64,000 nucleotides of DNA from an uncultured Alistipes sp. (GCA_900769405.1 CAAGGL010000024.1:248001-312000); one strand, 5' to 3'; positions 16,290 to 25,636 are shown, counted from the stretch's first letter. The notes: generated by a model from the sequence alone, not told the origin. Program-made: numbers and translations.

Positions 16290-16470
16290 AAATCCACGTA
16301 TTGCACAGGCAGGTCTTCTGACTTGTTCCGTTTGTCGCGCCTTCCCAGTTTTCACCAGTGGCAAAGAGAGCGACGAACTCTGTTCCGCAAAGTCGGAATG
16401 GAACTCACAGCAACAGGCATTGTTCGGGATTTACACCCGATTCCCTTTTCACCTTTTGCGATGCGAGATC
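16290..16470 (-). ncRNA. Cobalamin (B12) riboswitch
   Basis: Minus strand shows the family's conserved blocks in order: GGGAATCGGGTGTAAATCCC, then a GCCTGTTGCTGTGAG segment equivalent to the CCCGCxACTGT box, then GCCACTGG, ACTGGGAAGG, and finally AAGTCAGAAGACCTGCC. These are the adenosyl/aquo-cobalamin aptamer signatures. Edges are approximate because the outer P1 helix is not certain. The aptamer precedes the DUF4465 lipoprotein by about 250 bases on the same strand and is divergent from the M64 gene. Confidence 0.93.
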
Positions 16471-16608
16471 GCGCAAGGCTCCGTGTGCGATGACAAAGTT
16501 AGAAAAATTTTTCTTAGGTTGTACCGTCAAGGCGAACATTTTTTAGGTTGCCATTCCATAAATTACCCTTTTACAAGTAACGAGTGGAGAATATTCTCAA
16601 AAAATCTT

Positions 16609-16616
16609 TAACTTTG
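16609..16616 (+). promoter_or_regulatory. -7 promoter element of the M64 peptidase gene
   Basis: TAACTTTG matches TAnnTTTG, 31 bases before the ATG. No clear -33 TTG. Confidence 0.6.
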
Positions 16617-16647
16617 TATAAATATAACTGATTACAACGCAAATCTT

Positions 16648-18309
16648 ATGAAACGACTATTTTGCCTCTTGGCTCTTGCTATCATCACCGTGAACTGTTC
16701 GGACAAAGGCGATGATGACATCACGGGTGGCGGGATTAATCAACCCCAAACCGAGATAGTCGTGTCTGAAACCGACCTTAATTTCACCACCGCTGCCGGC
16801 TCCCAGACGGTTGATATCTCTTCGCCTGCCGAGTGGCGAATCCAACTTATCAATACTCCATCGGGCAATTGGTGCAGTGTGACTCCCGCAAGCGGCATTA
16901 CGGGCAATGCGACTATTACGGTTAATGTCCAGCGCAACGACACGCCCGATGAGCGCACAGCCTCGATAATCATCAAATCAGGCACGTTGCGCAAGACGAT
17001 CAGTGTGACTCAGGAGCAGACCGACGCCTTGGATGTAAAGAAGATGAGGCACGAGGTTGTAGCCGCAGGAGATACCATTTCGATTGATGTCAATGCGAAT
17101 ATCGACTTTACATACACGATCGATAGCGATGCGCAGAGTTGGATTACCTACCAATCCACACGCGCGATGAAGACCACGAGTCTGATTTTCGACATTGCAC
17201 CCAACGAATCCGAGCAAGAACGCCAAGGCAAGGTAACCATTACGGCAGGTAGGTTTAAGAAAATTGTGTATATTCTGCAAGATGCCTATAAATACGAATC
17301 GACCGACTACTCGCGCGATGGCGAGGTCGTAACCTTGCAGACGGCAACCAAGGGCAATGGTATCGATCTTGTGCTGATGGGCGATGCTTATACCGATCGT
17401 GACATTGCTGACGGCACGTACGACCGCACGATGAGTACCGCTATGGAGCAGTTCTTCTCGGTGGAGCCATACAAGAGTTTTCGTGAATATTTCAACGTCT
17501 ATTCGGTTAAAGCGGTATCGAAAAACGGGGTTTACGACACGGGCGCCGAAACCGTTTTTTTGTGTAAGTTTGGCGAGGGTACTCGCGTCAGCGGCGATCG
17601 CGCGACGGTGCTTAACTATCTTTTGAAGGCCATTAGCGAGGAGCGTATGGACGAGGCAATGACCGCAGTGATTATGAATAGTCGAGCTTACGCAGGTACG
17701 TGTTATATCTATCACTCGACTATCGAGGCGGACTATGGACCGGGACTTACGATTGCATATTTCCCGGTGGGCGCCGATGACGCCGCAATGGAGCAGGTGC
17801 TGCATCACGAGGTGGGCGGTCACGGATTCGCAAAGCTCGACGATGAATACTTCCAAGAAAGTAATGGTGCGATTCCCAGCTCTGTGATCACAAACATACA
17901 GGATCAGCAGACCAAATGGGGCTGGTGGAAGAATGTCGATTTCACGAGCGATATTACGGCCGTACGCTGGGCAAAGTTTATCTCAGACCCACGCTACGCA
18001 GACGAGAAACTCGGTGCTTACGAGGGTGCCGACACCTATTGGTCGGGGATATGGCGTCCGACCGAATACTCGATTATGCGCAACAATACGGGCGCATTCA
18101 ATGCGCCATCACGCGAGGCAATCTACTATCGTATTCATAAGTTAGCTTATGGCGATGATTGGAGCTACGATTACGAAACGTTTGTTAAGTATGATGCAGT
18201 GAATCGTGGTGCTACTGCCACGACGCAGAGCGCCACCCTACCGATGATCTATGCGCCGACAACTCCTCCTATGATAATTAATAAAAATTGGCGCGATGAA
18301 CTCAAATAA
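16648..18309 (+). CDS. BACON-domain M64 (IgA-peptidase family) metallopeptidase lipoprotein
   Basis: Product of 553 residues. Lipobox ends at Cys17 and is followed by SDKGDDD, an acidic surface-export type signal. Two BACON beta-sandwich domains follow: about 35-125 (LNFTTAAGSQTVDISSPAEW...) and 130-213 (ISIDVNANIDFTYTID...). The peptidase M64 domain covers about 220-530, with HHEVGGHGFAKLDDEY from residue 386 carrying the zinc ligands and the DEY signature; in this lineage the motif has an extra Gly relative to HExxH. Known M64 members cleave IgA or act on unknown host glycoproteins. The C-terminus ends NWRDELK, echoed in the overlapping next gene. Confidence 0.92.
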   Translation: MKRLFCLLALAIITVNCSDKGDDDITGGGINQPQTEIVVSETDLNFTTAAGSQTVDISSPAEWRIQLINTPSGNWCSVTPASGITGNATITVNVQRNDTPDERTASIIIKSGTLRKTISVTQEQTDALDVKKMRHEVVAAGDTISIDVNANIDFTYTIDSDAQSWITYQSTRAMKTTSLIFDIAPNESEQERQGKVTITAGRFKKIVYILQDAYKYESTDYSRDGEVVTLQTATKGNGIDLVLMGDAYTDRDIADGTYDRTMSTAMEQFFSVEPYKSFREYFNVYSVKAVSKNGVYDTGAETVFLCKFGEGTRVSGDRATVLNYLLKAISEERMDEAMTAVIMNSRAYAGTCYIYHSTIEADYGPGLTIAYFPVGADDAAMEQVLHHEVGGHGFAKLDDEYFQESNGAIPSSVITNIQDQQTKWGWWKNVDFTSDITAVRWAKFISDPRYADEKLGAYEGADTYWSGIWRPTEYSIMRNNTGAFNAPSREAIYYRIHKLAYGDDWSYDYETFVKYDAVNRGATATTQSATLPMIYAPTTPPMIINKNWRDELK

Positions 18310-18499
18310 TCGAAAGATCGTGCAATTTGCGGCGACAATTCTGCTGTTGTCGTTTTTCTGCGTGTCGTGCTACGGCTCGCGAAAAACCTCGAAAAAAGCA
18401 AGTGAACCTACCCAGAAGTCCGATTCGACTGAACAATTCACGCCGCTCCACCCTCCCGTCGTAATCCCGCACGATTGGCGCGAGGAACTTCAATTGTAG
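18296..18499 (+). CDS. Small lipoprotein overlapping the M64 gene, with a shared C-terminal tail
   Basis: Product of 67 residues. A signal anchor (residues 9-24) ends in lipobox FCVSC (Cys25), followed by a Lys/Ser-rich linker and a C-terminal HPPVVIPHDWREELQL. The overlap of 14 bases with the M64 gene suggests coupled translation and equal dosage. The last residues resemble the end of the M64 protein (PPMIINKNWRDELK). Both proteins are envelope lipoproteins, so the tail may bind a common partner. I recognise no family. Confidence 0.75.
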   Translation: MNSNNRKIVQFAATILLLSFFCVSCYGSRKTSKKASEPTQKSDSTEQFTPLHPPVVIPHDWREELQL

Positions 18500-18583
18500 A
18501 ATATGTCACAATCGGCGTTTTATGGCAAAATGCACTGAGTTTTAGGCACTTGTATAAATTGACAGGGATTAAGAATCCCCCGA

Positions 18584-18626
18584 AAACAAAAATATCTCTG
18601 ACAATCGATTGATTATCAGAGATATT
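18584..18626 (-). terminator. Intrinsic terminator of tRNA-Lys
   Basis: AATATCTCTGA (18591-18601) pairs with TCAGAGATATT (18616-18626). The minus strand runs on into TTTTTGTTTT. It lies just after the tRNA 3' end. Confidence 0.8.
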
Positions 18627-18632
18627 ATCAGG

Positions 18633-18705
18633 TGATCCGGCCGGGGCTCGAACCCGGGACCCCAACATTAAAAGTGTTGTGCTCTACCGACTGAGCTACC
18701 GGATC
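18633..18705 (-). tRNA. tRNA-Lys (TTT anticodon)
   Basis: A 73-nt cloverleaf. Acceptor GATCCGG / CCGGATC, D-arm TAGCTCAGTCGGTAGAGCA, anticodon loop CTTTTAA with TTT, T-arm CCGGG-TTCGAGC-CCCGG, discriminator A. CCA is not fully encoded (ACC then T). Confidence 0.97.
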
Positions 18706-18856
18706 ATCGCCATACTCTCGTGGTCGAAACCTCGATTTTTGGTGGTGCAAATGTATAAACTATTTTCCATTTACCCAAATTATTCAATACTTTTTTTCTC
18801 AATTGGTTTTATCGGCTGTGATTTTGATTCATCTTTCAGAAAATTGCCCCTACACG

Positions 18857-18887
18857 TTGGCAGTCTAAAATAAAATAAGTATATTTG
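18857..18887 (+). promoter_or_regulatory. Promoter of the carboxyspermidine dehydrogenase gene
   Basis: TTG (18857-18859), 20-base spacer, TATATTTG (18880-18887), 36 bases before the ATG. Confidence 0.75.
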
Positions 18888-18923
18888 CCCAAATAAGAAA
18901 ACAACAAACAAAAATATAGACCT

Positions 18924-20114
<1,191 letters not shown>

Positions 20115-20134
20115 TCGCTTCGACCAACATAACA

Positions 20135-20168
20135 AAGGCCGTCTTCCAAGCGTGGAGGACGGCCTTTT
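20135..20168. terminator. Terminator between the dehydrogenase and AraC genes
   Basis: AAGGCCGTCTTCCA / TGGAGGACGGCCTT stem with TTTT on the plus strand and a short T-run on the minus strand, so it may serve both convergent genes. Confidence 0.85.
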
Positions 20169-20188
20169 ATTTTGGCGGTTGTTGGTTG

Positions 20189-21085
20189 CTATTTGCCCGA
20201 AAGTTTGTATTCGCTGGGCGACATACCGGTCAGGTGTTTGAAGTACTTGCCGAAGAACGACTGCGACGAGAAGTTCAACGTGTAGGCCACCTCCTGAATA
20301 CTCATCGTCGAATAGCGCAACAGGGTCTTAGCCTCGATAATCACATAGTTATCAATCCATTCGGCTGCCGATTTACCACTAAAATCCTTGATCAGTAACG
20401 AGAGATACTTGGGCGTCACGCACATCTGCTCGGCATAGAAACTGACCGTGCGCTCGCTCTTGAAGTTCTCCGACAGCAACGTAATGAATTTGGCGAAGTA
20501 CTCCTCACGACGATTACGCACCGAGCGATCCTTATCGTCGGTTATTTGCGGACTCTGCTCATACATATCGTTGATGCAGTAGAACATCGACATCAACAAA
20601 CCGCGCACGATCTCGTCACGATGGATCAACGAGTCGTTGTCGGCAATATTTTCGAGAAGGTCTAAGTAGCGTTCAATATCCTCCTGCTGCTTGTGGGTCA
20701 GGTTGATCAGCGGATTATACGCCAAGCGCATAAACAGCGGCAACGAGTTCTTGACATCAACCTGCATAGTACGCATAAAATCCTGCGAGAGGATTATACC
20801 GCGCACTGTCGCAACGGGATAACCCGCCTCGATTTTCAGCACGTTGTTCGGGAACGACATCAACAGCGAACCCTTATTGATGCTCACCTCACGAAGATTC
20901 ACCGATCCGTTCTCGACGCCGTCGGTGCAGAGCACGACCGTAAAAGCCTTCATTCGCAGAGTTCGACCTTCGAGAAAATGGTCACCACTCGACGCACGAA
21001 AAACATAGAAATCGTCGCTCGTATTTTTGTATCCCGCGATCTCTTTAATCTGTGGGACGCTTAATTCAGTCAATTCATTTTCCAT
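20189..21085 (-). CDS. AraC family transcriptional regulator
   Basis: Product of 298 residues. The N-terminal half is a cupin-like sensing region (YVFRASSGDHFLEGRTLRMKAFTVVLCTDG). The C-terminal 100 residues hold two helix-turn-helix units: FYAEQMCVTPKYLSLLIKDFSGKSA...IDNYVIIEAKTLL, then SIQEVAYTLNFSSQSFFGKYFKHLTGMSPSEYK. This is the common Bacteroidales AraC pattern; targets cannot be told from sequence. The ATG at 21085 (MENELTEL) is preferred because a TACCTTTG promoter box lies at 21112-21119; upstream in-frame starts beyond 21112 lie outside the transcript. ATG 21094 is possible. Confidence 0.92.
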   Translation of the reverse strand: MENELTELSVPQIKEIAGYKNTSDDFYVFRASSGDHFLEGRTLRMKAFTVVLCTDGVENGSVNLREVSINKGSLLMSFPNNVLKIEAGYPVATVRGIILSQDFMRTMQVDVKNSLPLFMRLAYNPLINLTHKQQEDIERYLDLLENIADNDSLIHRDEIVRGLLMSMFYCINDMYEQSPQITDDKDRSVRNRREEYFAKFITLLSENFKSERTVSFYAEQMCVTPKYLSLLIKDFSGKSAAEWIDNYVIIEAKTLLRYSTMSIQEVAYTLNFSSQSFFGKYFKHLTGMSPSEYKLSGK

Positions 21086-21111
21086 AAGACACATCTTACT
21101 TTTCACTTGCA

Positions 21112-21140
21112 CAAAGGTATTAAATATTTCCAAATTGCAA
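21112..21140 (-). promoter_or_regulatory. Promoter of the AraC regulator gene
   Basis: Minus-strand TACCTTTG (21112-21119) and TTG (21138-21140), 18-base spacer. Confidence 0.65.
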
Positions 21141-21350
21141 TAATATAGCTCTAATATTTCGACTTTTCGACCAATCGAAGATAGATTCACACCAATACGG
21201 CTGTCAGTCTACATATGACGATACGGCGAATATCGAGCGTTTGCACGCTACAATAACGTGCGCTCGGGTCGTTTTATTGTGAACGGGCGCGAGAATATTC
21301 CGCCACGCAAGAACTTAGCGACGGGAGTAGCCTTTTTCGATTTTTTTACA

Positions 21351-21358
21351 TACTTTTG
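21351..21358 (+). promoter_or_regulatory. -7 element directly before the YbaN-like start
   Basis: TACTTTTG ends five bases before the GTG at 21364, so transcription should start at or near the start codon. Confidence 0.55.
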
Positions 21359-21363
21359 CCGCC

Positions 21364-21729
21364 GTGAAAATAGTCTTTATCATAATCGGATCGATCGCAT
21401 TCGCGTTGGGTATCATCGGCATCTTCCTGCCGCTTCTGCCCACCACGCCGTTGCTGCTTTTAGCGGCTGCGCTCTATTTCCGTTCTTCGCCCCGATTATA
21501 CGAATGGCTGCTCAACCACCCCTATTTCGGTCGTTATATCCGCAATTTCCGTGAGAGCCGCGCCATACCTCTGCACGCAAAGATCGTATCGGTCAGCCTG
21601 CTGTGGCTGACGATGGGTTACTGCATTGTGGCAGTTGTCGAGCCGCTGTGGTTGCGTATCGTATTGGGTGTTCTGGCGGTGGCTATCACCATTCACATTC
21701 TCTCGTTCAAGACCCTGCGCAAGTCGTAA
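21364..21729 (+). CDS. YbaN family (DUF454) membrane protein
   Basis: Product of 121 residues. The pattern is that of DUF454: an N-terminal helix pair (IVFIIIGSIAFALGIIGIFLPLLPTTPLLLLAAALYF) with the conserved GIFLPLLPTTPF-type motif, then SSPRLYEWLLNHPYFGRYIRNFRE, then two C-terminal helices. Inner-membrane protein of unknown function. The GTG start at 21364 is the only one that keeps the first helix. A promoter box ends five bases upstream, so the mRNA may be leaderless. Divergent from the AraC gene. Confidence 0.9.
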   Translation: MKIVFIIIGSIAFALGIIGIFLPLLPTTPLLLLAAALYFRSSPRLYEWLLNHPYFGRYIRNFRESRAIPLHAKIVSVSLLWLTMGYCIVAVVEPLWLRIVLGVLAVAITIHILSFKTLRKS

Positions 21730-21770
21730 AAAACAGCGGAGAATCCCATCGAGGACTCTCCGCTACATTT
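21728..21770. terminator. Terminator between YbaN-like and serine dehydratase genes
   Basis: AGCGGAGA (21735-21742) / TCTCCGCT (21757-21764). The minus strand continues GTTTTTT, so it mainly serves the serine dehydratase gene; on the plus strand ACATTTT follows. Confidence 0.8.
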
Positions 21771-21785
21771 TATAATATTGCCGAC

Positions 21786-22997
21786 TTATTGCGGCAGGCG
21801 ACAACCCAACTCCTTAGCCAGACCACCCGTAGCCGTTTCCTTGTAGAGGCTGGGCAGGTCGTGTCCCGTCTGTTTCATCACCTCGACCACGCGATCGAAG
21901 CTGACGCTATGGTTGCCGTCCGAATAGGTCGCATAGATATTCGCATCGAGAGCGCGTGCCGCAGCCACCGCATTACGCTCGATACAGGGCACCTGCACCA
22001 AACCGCACACAGGGTCGCACGTCAAGCCTAAGTGGTGTTCCAAAGCCATCTCGGCCGCATACTCAATCTGCGAAGGAGTACCACCGAAGAGCTGGCACGC
22101 AGCCGCTGCCGCCATTGCGCAAGCCACACCGACCTCGCCCTGACAACCTACCTCAGCACCCGACACCGATGCATTAGTCTTGACAACATTACCAAACAGA
22201 CCCGCCGTAGCCAGCGCTCGCAGGATACGGATCTCGCGGAAATCGCGCGTCTTATAGAGGTGATAAAGCACCGCAGGCAGCACACCACTCGACCCACAGG
22301 TCGGAGCCGTCACGATCACATTGCCCGACGCATTCTCCTCCGAAGTTGCCAGCGCATAGGCATAGATCTTACCGCGACTATTTAGGCTATCGCGATAACC
22401 ACTCGCCTTGACATAGTATGTCGAGGCCTTACGCTTAACACCCAAACCACCGGGCAGTACGCCCTCGTTGTTCAGTCCGCGCTCGATGGCGTCGCACATC
22501 GTATGCCACACCTCGCGCAGATGATCCCAAATTTCGGGACCCTCGCACTCGTCAACATACTCCCAATAGTCGCGACCGTTATCAACACACCACGCCAAAA
22601 TGTCGGCAATGTTGTTCATCGGATAGACATCCTCGCGCAGATTAATTGCCGTGCCGTCATCGACGATCGTACCGCCGCCAATGCTGTAAGCGTGCCACGA
22701 CGCAACGACCTCATCGCCCACCAGCGCCTCGAAGAACATACCGTTAGTGTGGCGCGGAAGCACCGTGTCGGGTTCCCAAATGATCTCGGCCGGAGCCGTA
22801 GGTTTCATCGCATTGATGATCGCCTGATCGGTCATATGACCCTTACCCGTTGCCGCCAAACTACCATAGAGCGTAACGCGAAAACGCTCTGCATCCGAGT
22901 GACGCTCGGCAAACATCGTTGCCGCCTTGAACGGGCCCATCGTGTGGCTGCTCGACGGTCCGTGACCTATCTTATATAACTCTTTGAGTGATTCCAT
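21786..22997 (-). CDS. sdaA: L-serine ammonia-lyase, iron-sulfur dependent
   Basis: Single-chain enzyme of 403 residues that deaminates L-serine to pyruvate using a [4Fe-4S] cluster. Seen: N-terminal beta-domain opening KIGHGPSSSHTMGPFKAA, GSLAATGKGHMTD, then the alpha-domain with APTCGSSGVLPAVL and CDPVCGLVQVPCIERNA, whose Cys residues ligate the cluster. Domains are fused in beta-alpha order as in SdaA. It could feed pyruvate formation from serine in fermentation. A TATCTTTG box lies at 23023-23030 on the same strand. Confidence 0.96.
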   Translation of the reverse strand: MESLKELYKIGHGPSSSHTMGPFKAATMFAERHSDAERFRVTLYGSLAATGKGHMTDQAIINAMKPTAPAEIIWEPDTVLPRHTNGMFFEALVGDEVVASWHAYSIGGGTIVDDGTAINLREDVYPMNNIADILAWCVDNGRDYWEYVDECEGPEIWDHLREVWHTMCDAIERGLNNEGVLPGGLGVKRKASTYYVKASGYRDSLNSRGKIYAYALATSEENASGNVIVTAPTCGSSGVLPAVLYHLYKTRDFREIRILRALATAGLFGNVVKTNASVSGAEVGCQGEVGVACAMAAAAACQLFGGTPSQIEYAAEMALEHHLGLTCDPVCGLVQVPCIERNAVAAARALDANIYATYSDGNHSVSFDRVVEVMKQTGHDLPSLYKETATGGLAKELGCRLPQ

Positions 22998-23022
22998 AGC
23001 ATAAAGTTCCTAAAATGGTTGA

Positions 23023-23030
23023 CAAAGATA
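23023..23030 (-). promoter_or_regulatory. -7 promoter element of sdaA
   Basis: Minus-strand TATCTTTG, 25 bases before the sdaA start codon; no clear -33 triplet. Confidence 0.55.
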
Positions 23031-23078
23031 CAAATTATTGAAAAAAATTACTAATTTTGAGGCAGACTCACCGCGTAT

Positions 23079-23112
23079 TTTGAATTTACTACAAAATCGC
23101 GCCATACTTTTG
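23079..23112 (+). promoter_or_regulatory. Promoter of the two-component operon, with a 15-base shared motif
   Basis: TTTG (23079-23082), TACTTTTG (23105-23112). The spacer holds CAAAATCGCGCCATA (23092-23106), which recurs with one change at 25121-25135 in front of the PepSY gene. The -7 box ends six bases before the ATG. Confidence 0.65.
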
Positions 23113-23118
23113 TGCATT

Positions 23119-23799
23119 ATGAAGATACTGATTATTGAAGATGAGTCATCGTTGCGCGAGCTGATGCAACGAACGCTCCAACAGGAGCGATATGTGGTCG
23201 AAACCGCTGCCGACTTCGCCGAGGCCGAAGCTAAAATCGCAGGTTACGACTACGACTGTATTCTGCTTGATATTATGCTGCCCGACGGCAACGGGCTGAA
23301 ACTCCTCGAACAGATCAAAGCAATGCGCAAACGCGATAGTGTGATTATCATTTCGGCACGCGACTCGCTCGAAGATCGCATCGCGGGATTGGAGCAGGGT
23401 GCGGATGATTATCTTCCCAAGCCGTTCCATTTGGCCGAGTTGGTGGCGCGTATTCGCAGTGTGATACGTCGCAGTCAGGGACGTGGCGATATGTCGCTCA
23501 CCATTGGCAATGTGCGCCTCGACCCAAGTTCGTCGCGCGTTTTTGTCAATGATCAAGAGCTCGAACTGCTCAAAAAGGAGTTCACCATACTCCACTACTT
23601 CATTCAACGTCCCCGCCACCTGATCGACAAAGCGGTTTTGGCGGAGGCCGTTTGGGGCGATCACGCCGATCAGGCCGACAACTTCCACTTTGTCTATGCG
23701 CAGGTCAAGAACCTTCGTCGCAAGCTCGATGCGGCCAACGCCTCGATCGAGTTGAAGGCGGTTTATGGTTTCGGTTACAAACTTGTCGAACGCGAATAA
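23119..23799 (+). CDS. OmpR/PhoB family response regulator
   Basis: Product of 226 residues. Receiver domain 1-115 with acidic pocket EDE (7-9), phosphoacceptor Asp51 in LLDIMLPDGNG, switch Ser/Thr in IIISARD, and Lys in YLPKPF. Winged-helix DNA-binding domain from about 125 (LTIGNVRLDPSSSRVFVNDQELELLKKEFTILHY) to the end (AVYGFGYKLVERE). The ATG at 23119 is supported by the receiver's usual first strand and by the promoter box just upstream. It is followed 15 bases later by its sensor kinase. A likely autoregulated operon, since a shared motif overlaps its promoter. Confidence 0.96.
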   Translation: MKILIIEDESSLRELMQRTLQQERYVVETAADFAEAEAKIAGYDYDCILLDIMLPDGNGLKLLEQIKAMRKRDSVIIISARDSLEDRIAGLEQGADDYLPKPFHLAELVARIRSVIRRSQGRGDMSLTIGNVRLDPSSSRVFVNDQELELLKKEFTILHYFIQRPRHLIDKAVLAEAVWGDHADQADNFHFVYAQVKNLRRKLDAANASIELKAVYGFGYKLVERE

Positions 23800-23814
23800 T
23801 AACCTCTGCCCGCG

Positions 23815-25098
23815 ATGAAACTGATCACCCGCATAGCAATTCGCCTCACAATGGCACTCGCCCCACTGATGATCCTGTGGGCGGTACTCTTCTATTTCGC
23901 ACTGATCAAGGAGATCAACGACGAGATGGACGACAGCCTGGAAACCTACTCCGAGATGATCATCGTGCGAATGCTCTCACATCAGGAGTTGCCCGCGCTC
24001 AATTCGGGCTCGAATAACAGCTACTCGATTCAGCCTGTCGATTCGACCTACGCCAAGATGCACGACGGTATCGTTTATAGCGATATCGAAGTCTATATTC
24101 TCGAACGCGAGGAGTATGAACCAGCCCGCCTGCTGACCACCATTTTTGAGGATGATAAGGGTCAGTTCTATGAGTTGCGCGTTAGTTCGCCGTCGTTCGA
24201 GCGCGATGAGCTAGCCGCTGCGATTCTCCGCTGGCTGGCTTTGATCTATCTCGTTCTGCTCATTATTGTGATTCTCACGACGCTATTCGTACTGCGTCGT
24301 AATATGCGACCGCTCTACGATCTGCTGCATTGGCTCGATCGCTACCTACCCGGACATAAACCCGAGGCTGTGCCCAACGATACGAATATCCCCGAATTCC
24401 GTCAGTTGAACAATGCGGCGCAGAAGGCTGTCGAGCGTTCGGAGCATCTGTTCGAGCAGCAGAAGAACTTTATCGGCAACGCTTCGCACGAGTTGCAAAC
24501 TCCGTTGGCAGTTATCGGCAATCGCATCGAGTGGATCATCGACAACACCAACCCCACCGAGGAGCAACTCGAACAGCTGATGGGTATCAACCACTCGTTG
24601 GCTAACATTGTCAAACTCAACAAGACACTGCTCCTGCTGACCAAAATCGACAATGGTCAATTCCCTGAGGTGAGCGACGTCGATATCGCGGCTTTGGTGC
24701 GTGATGAGGTCGAGATTTATGGCGAGATTTTCGAGGAGCGCAACATCGAGTGCCACATCAATGGCGCCGAGTCGCTCACCGTGCCGATCAACCGCACGCT
24801 TGCCGTAACGCTTGTGGGCAATCTGGTTCGCAACGCCTATATCCACTCGCCCGAGAGCAGCAACATTGACATTACGATCAATTACGATAAGTTGGAAATC
24901 AGCAACGATGGCGACACTCCGCTCGATGCCGAACACGTCTTCGATCGTTTCTATCGCGCTACCAAACGCGAAGGTTCGACGGGCTTGGGGCTGGCGCTTG
25001 TCAAAGCCATTGCCGATTACTATTCGCTTGGTGTATATTACCGTTTTGAGGAGAAAAAACACATTTTCACGATTATTCGACCGAAAAAGTTAAATTAG
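23815..25098 (+). CDS. Sensor histidine kinase
   Basis: Product of 427 residues. Two membrane helices (about 10-35 and 140-162) flank a periplasmic sensor of about 100 residues. I see no clear HAMP signature before the kinase core. Dimerisation box NASHELQTPLAVIGNRIEW has phosphoacceptor His225; then come the N-box LVGNLVRNAYIHS, the ISNDGD box and the G-box REGSTGLGLALVKAI. The C-terminus is short. It pairs with the upstream response regulator. The type resembles CzcS/QseC-like kinases that monitor envelope or metal state, often next to PepSY-type proteins as here. Confidence 0.95.
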   Translation: MKLITRIAIRLTMALAPLMILWAVLFYFALIKEINDEMDDSLETYSEMIIVRMLSHQELPALNSGSNNSYSIQPVDSTYAKMHDGIVYSDIEVYILEREEYEPARLLTTIFEDDKGQFYELRVSSPSFERDELAAAILRWLALIYLVLLIIVILTTLFVLRRNMRPLYDLLHWLDRYLPGHKPEAVPNDTNIPEFRQLNNAAQKAVERSEHLFEQQKNFIGNASHELQTPLAVIGNRIEWIIDNTNPTEEQLEQLMGINHSLANIVKLNKTLLLLTKIDNGQFPEVSDVDIAALVRDEVEIYGEIFEERNIECHINGAESLTVPINRTLAVTLVGNLVRNAYIHSPESSNIDITINYDKLEISNDGDTPLDAEHVFDRFYRATKREGSTGLGLALVKAIADYYSLGVYYRFEEKKHIFTIIRPKKLN

Positions 25099-25120
25099 AT
25101 CGAAAAATTCAAATTCATTT

Positions 25121-25141
25121 CAAAATCGGGCCATAACTTTG
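25121..25141 (+). promoter_or_regulatory. Promoter of the PepSY-like gene with the shared motif
   Basis: CAAAATCGGGCCATA (25121-25135) runs into the -7 box TAACTTTG (25134-25141). No TTG at -33, which would suit an activated promoter. Motif differs by one base from the copy at 23092-23106. Confidence 0.65.
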
Positions 25142-25174
25142 CATCAAGAAAATAATTAAAAACAGATTTATACT

Positions 25175-25612
25175 ATGAAAACAAAAGCTATTATTACCGC
25201 CCTTTTTCTGATGTTTGGACTCTCGGCACAGGCCGACAATGACCGTCCCATTCGATTCGATCAACTGCCCAAGCAGGCTCAGCAGATTATCACCGAGTCG
25301 TTCCCCAACGATAGAATGTCATACGCCAAGATGGAGCGCGATATGCTCGACGTGTCGTACGAGGTTATTCTGGTCAGTGGCGCCAAGCTTGAATTTGGCC
25401 GTAAGGGAGATTGGAAAGAGATCTCGACCCGCAATGTGGCTATCGACTCGAAGTTGATCCCCGCGCCGATTCTCGACTATGTAAAAATGCACCACACCGA
25501 TAATATCATCGTGAAGATCGAGCGCGATCGTTACACCTACGAAATCAAGCTGAACGGAGGAATGCAACTTAAATTCGATCACTCATTCCGATTTATCGGT
25601 TGGGACGATTAA
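25175..25612 (+). CDS. PepSY-like periplasmic protein
   Basis: Product of 145 residues with a signal peptide (MKTKAIITALFLMFGLSAQA). The mature part has two PepSY-like repeats (QLPKQAQQIITESFPNDRMSYAKMERDMLDVSYEVIL... and IPAPILDYVKMHHTDNIIVKIERDRYTYEIKL), ending in MQLKFDHSFRFIGWDD, the DUF2874 pattern. Such proteins in Bacteroidota lie beside two-component systems; their role (sensor modulation or calcium/metal response) is unproven. The promoter shares a motif with that of the two-component operon, so it is likely a regulon member. A terminator follows. Confidence 0.88.
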   Translation: MKTKAIITALFLMFGLSAQADNDRPIRFDQLPKQAQQIITESFPNDRMSYAKMERDMLDVSYEVILVSGAKLEFGRKGDWKEISTRNVAIDSKLIPAPILDYVKMHHTDNIIVKIERDRYTYEIKLNGGMQLKFDHSFRFIGWDD

Positions 25613-25636
25613 GAAATAAGTACTAAGAGCGTAGTG

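Noticed and set aside
16290..16647. Riboswitch controlling the M64 gene
   Set aside because: All aptamer motifs read on the minus strand, while M64 is on the plus strand with its own -7 box.
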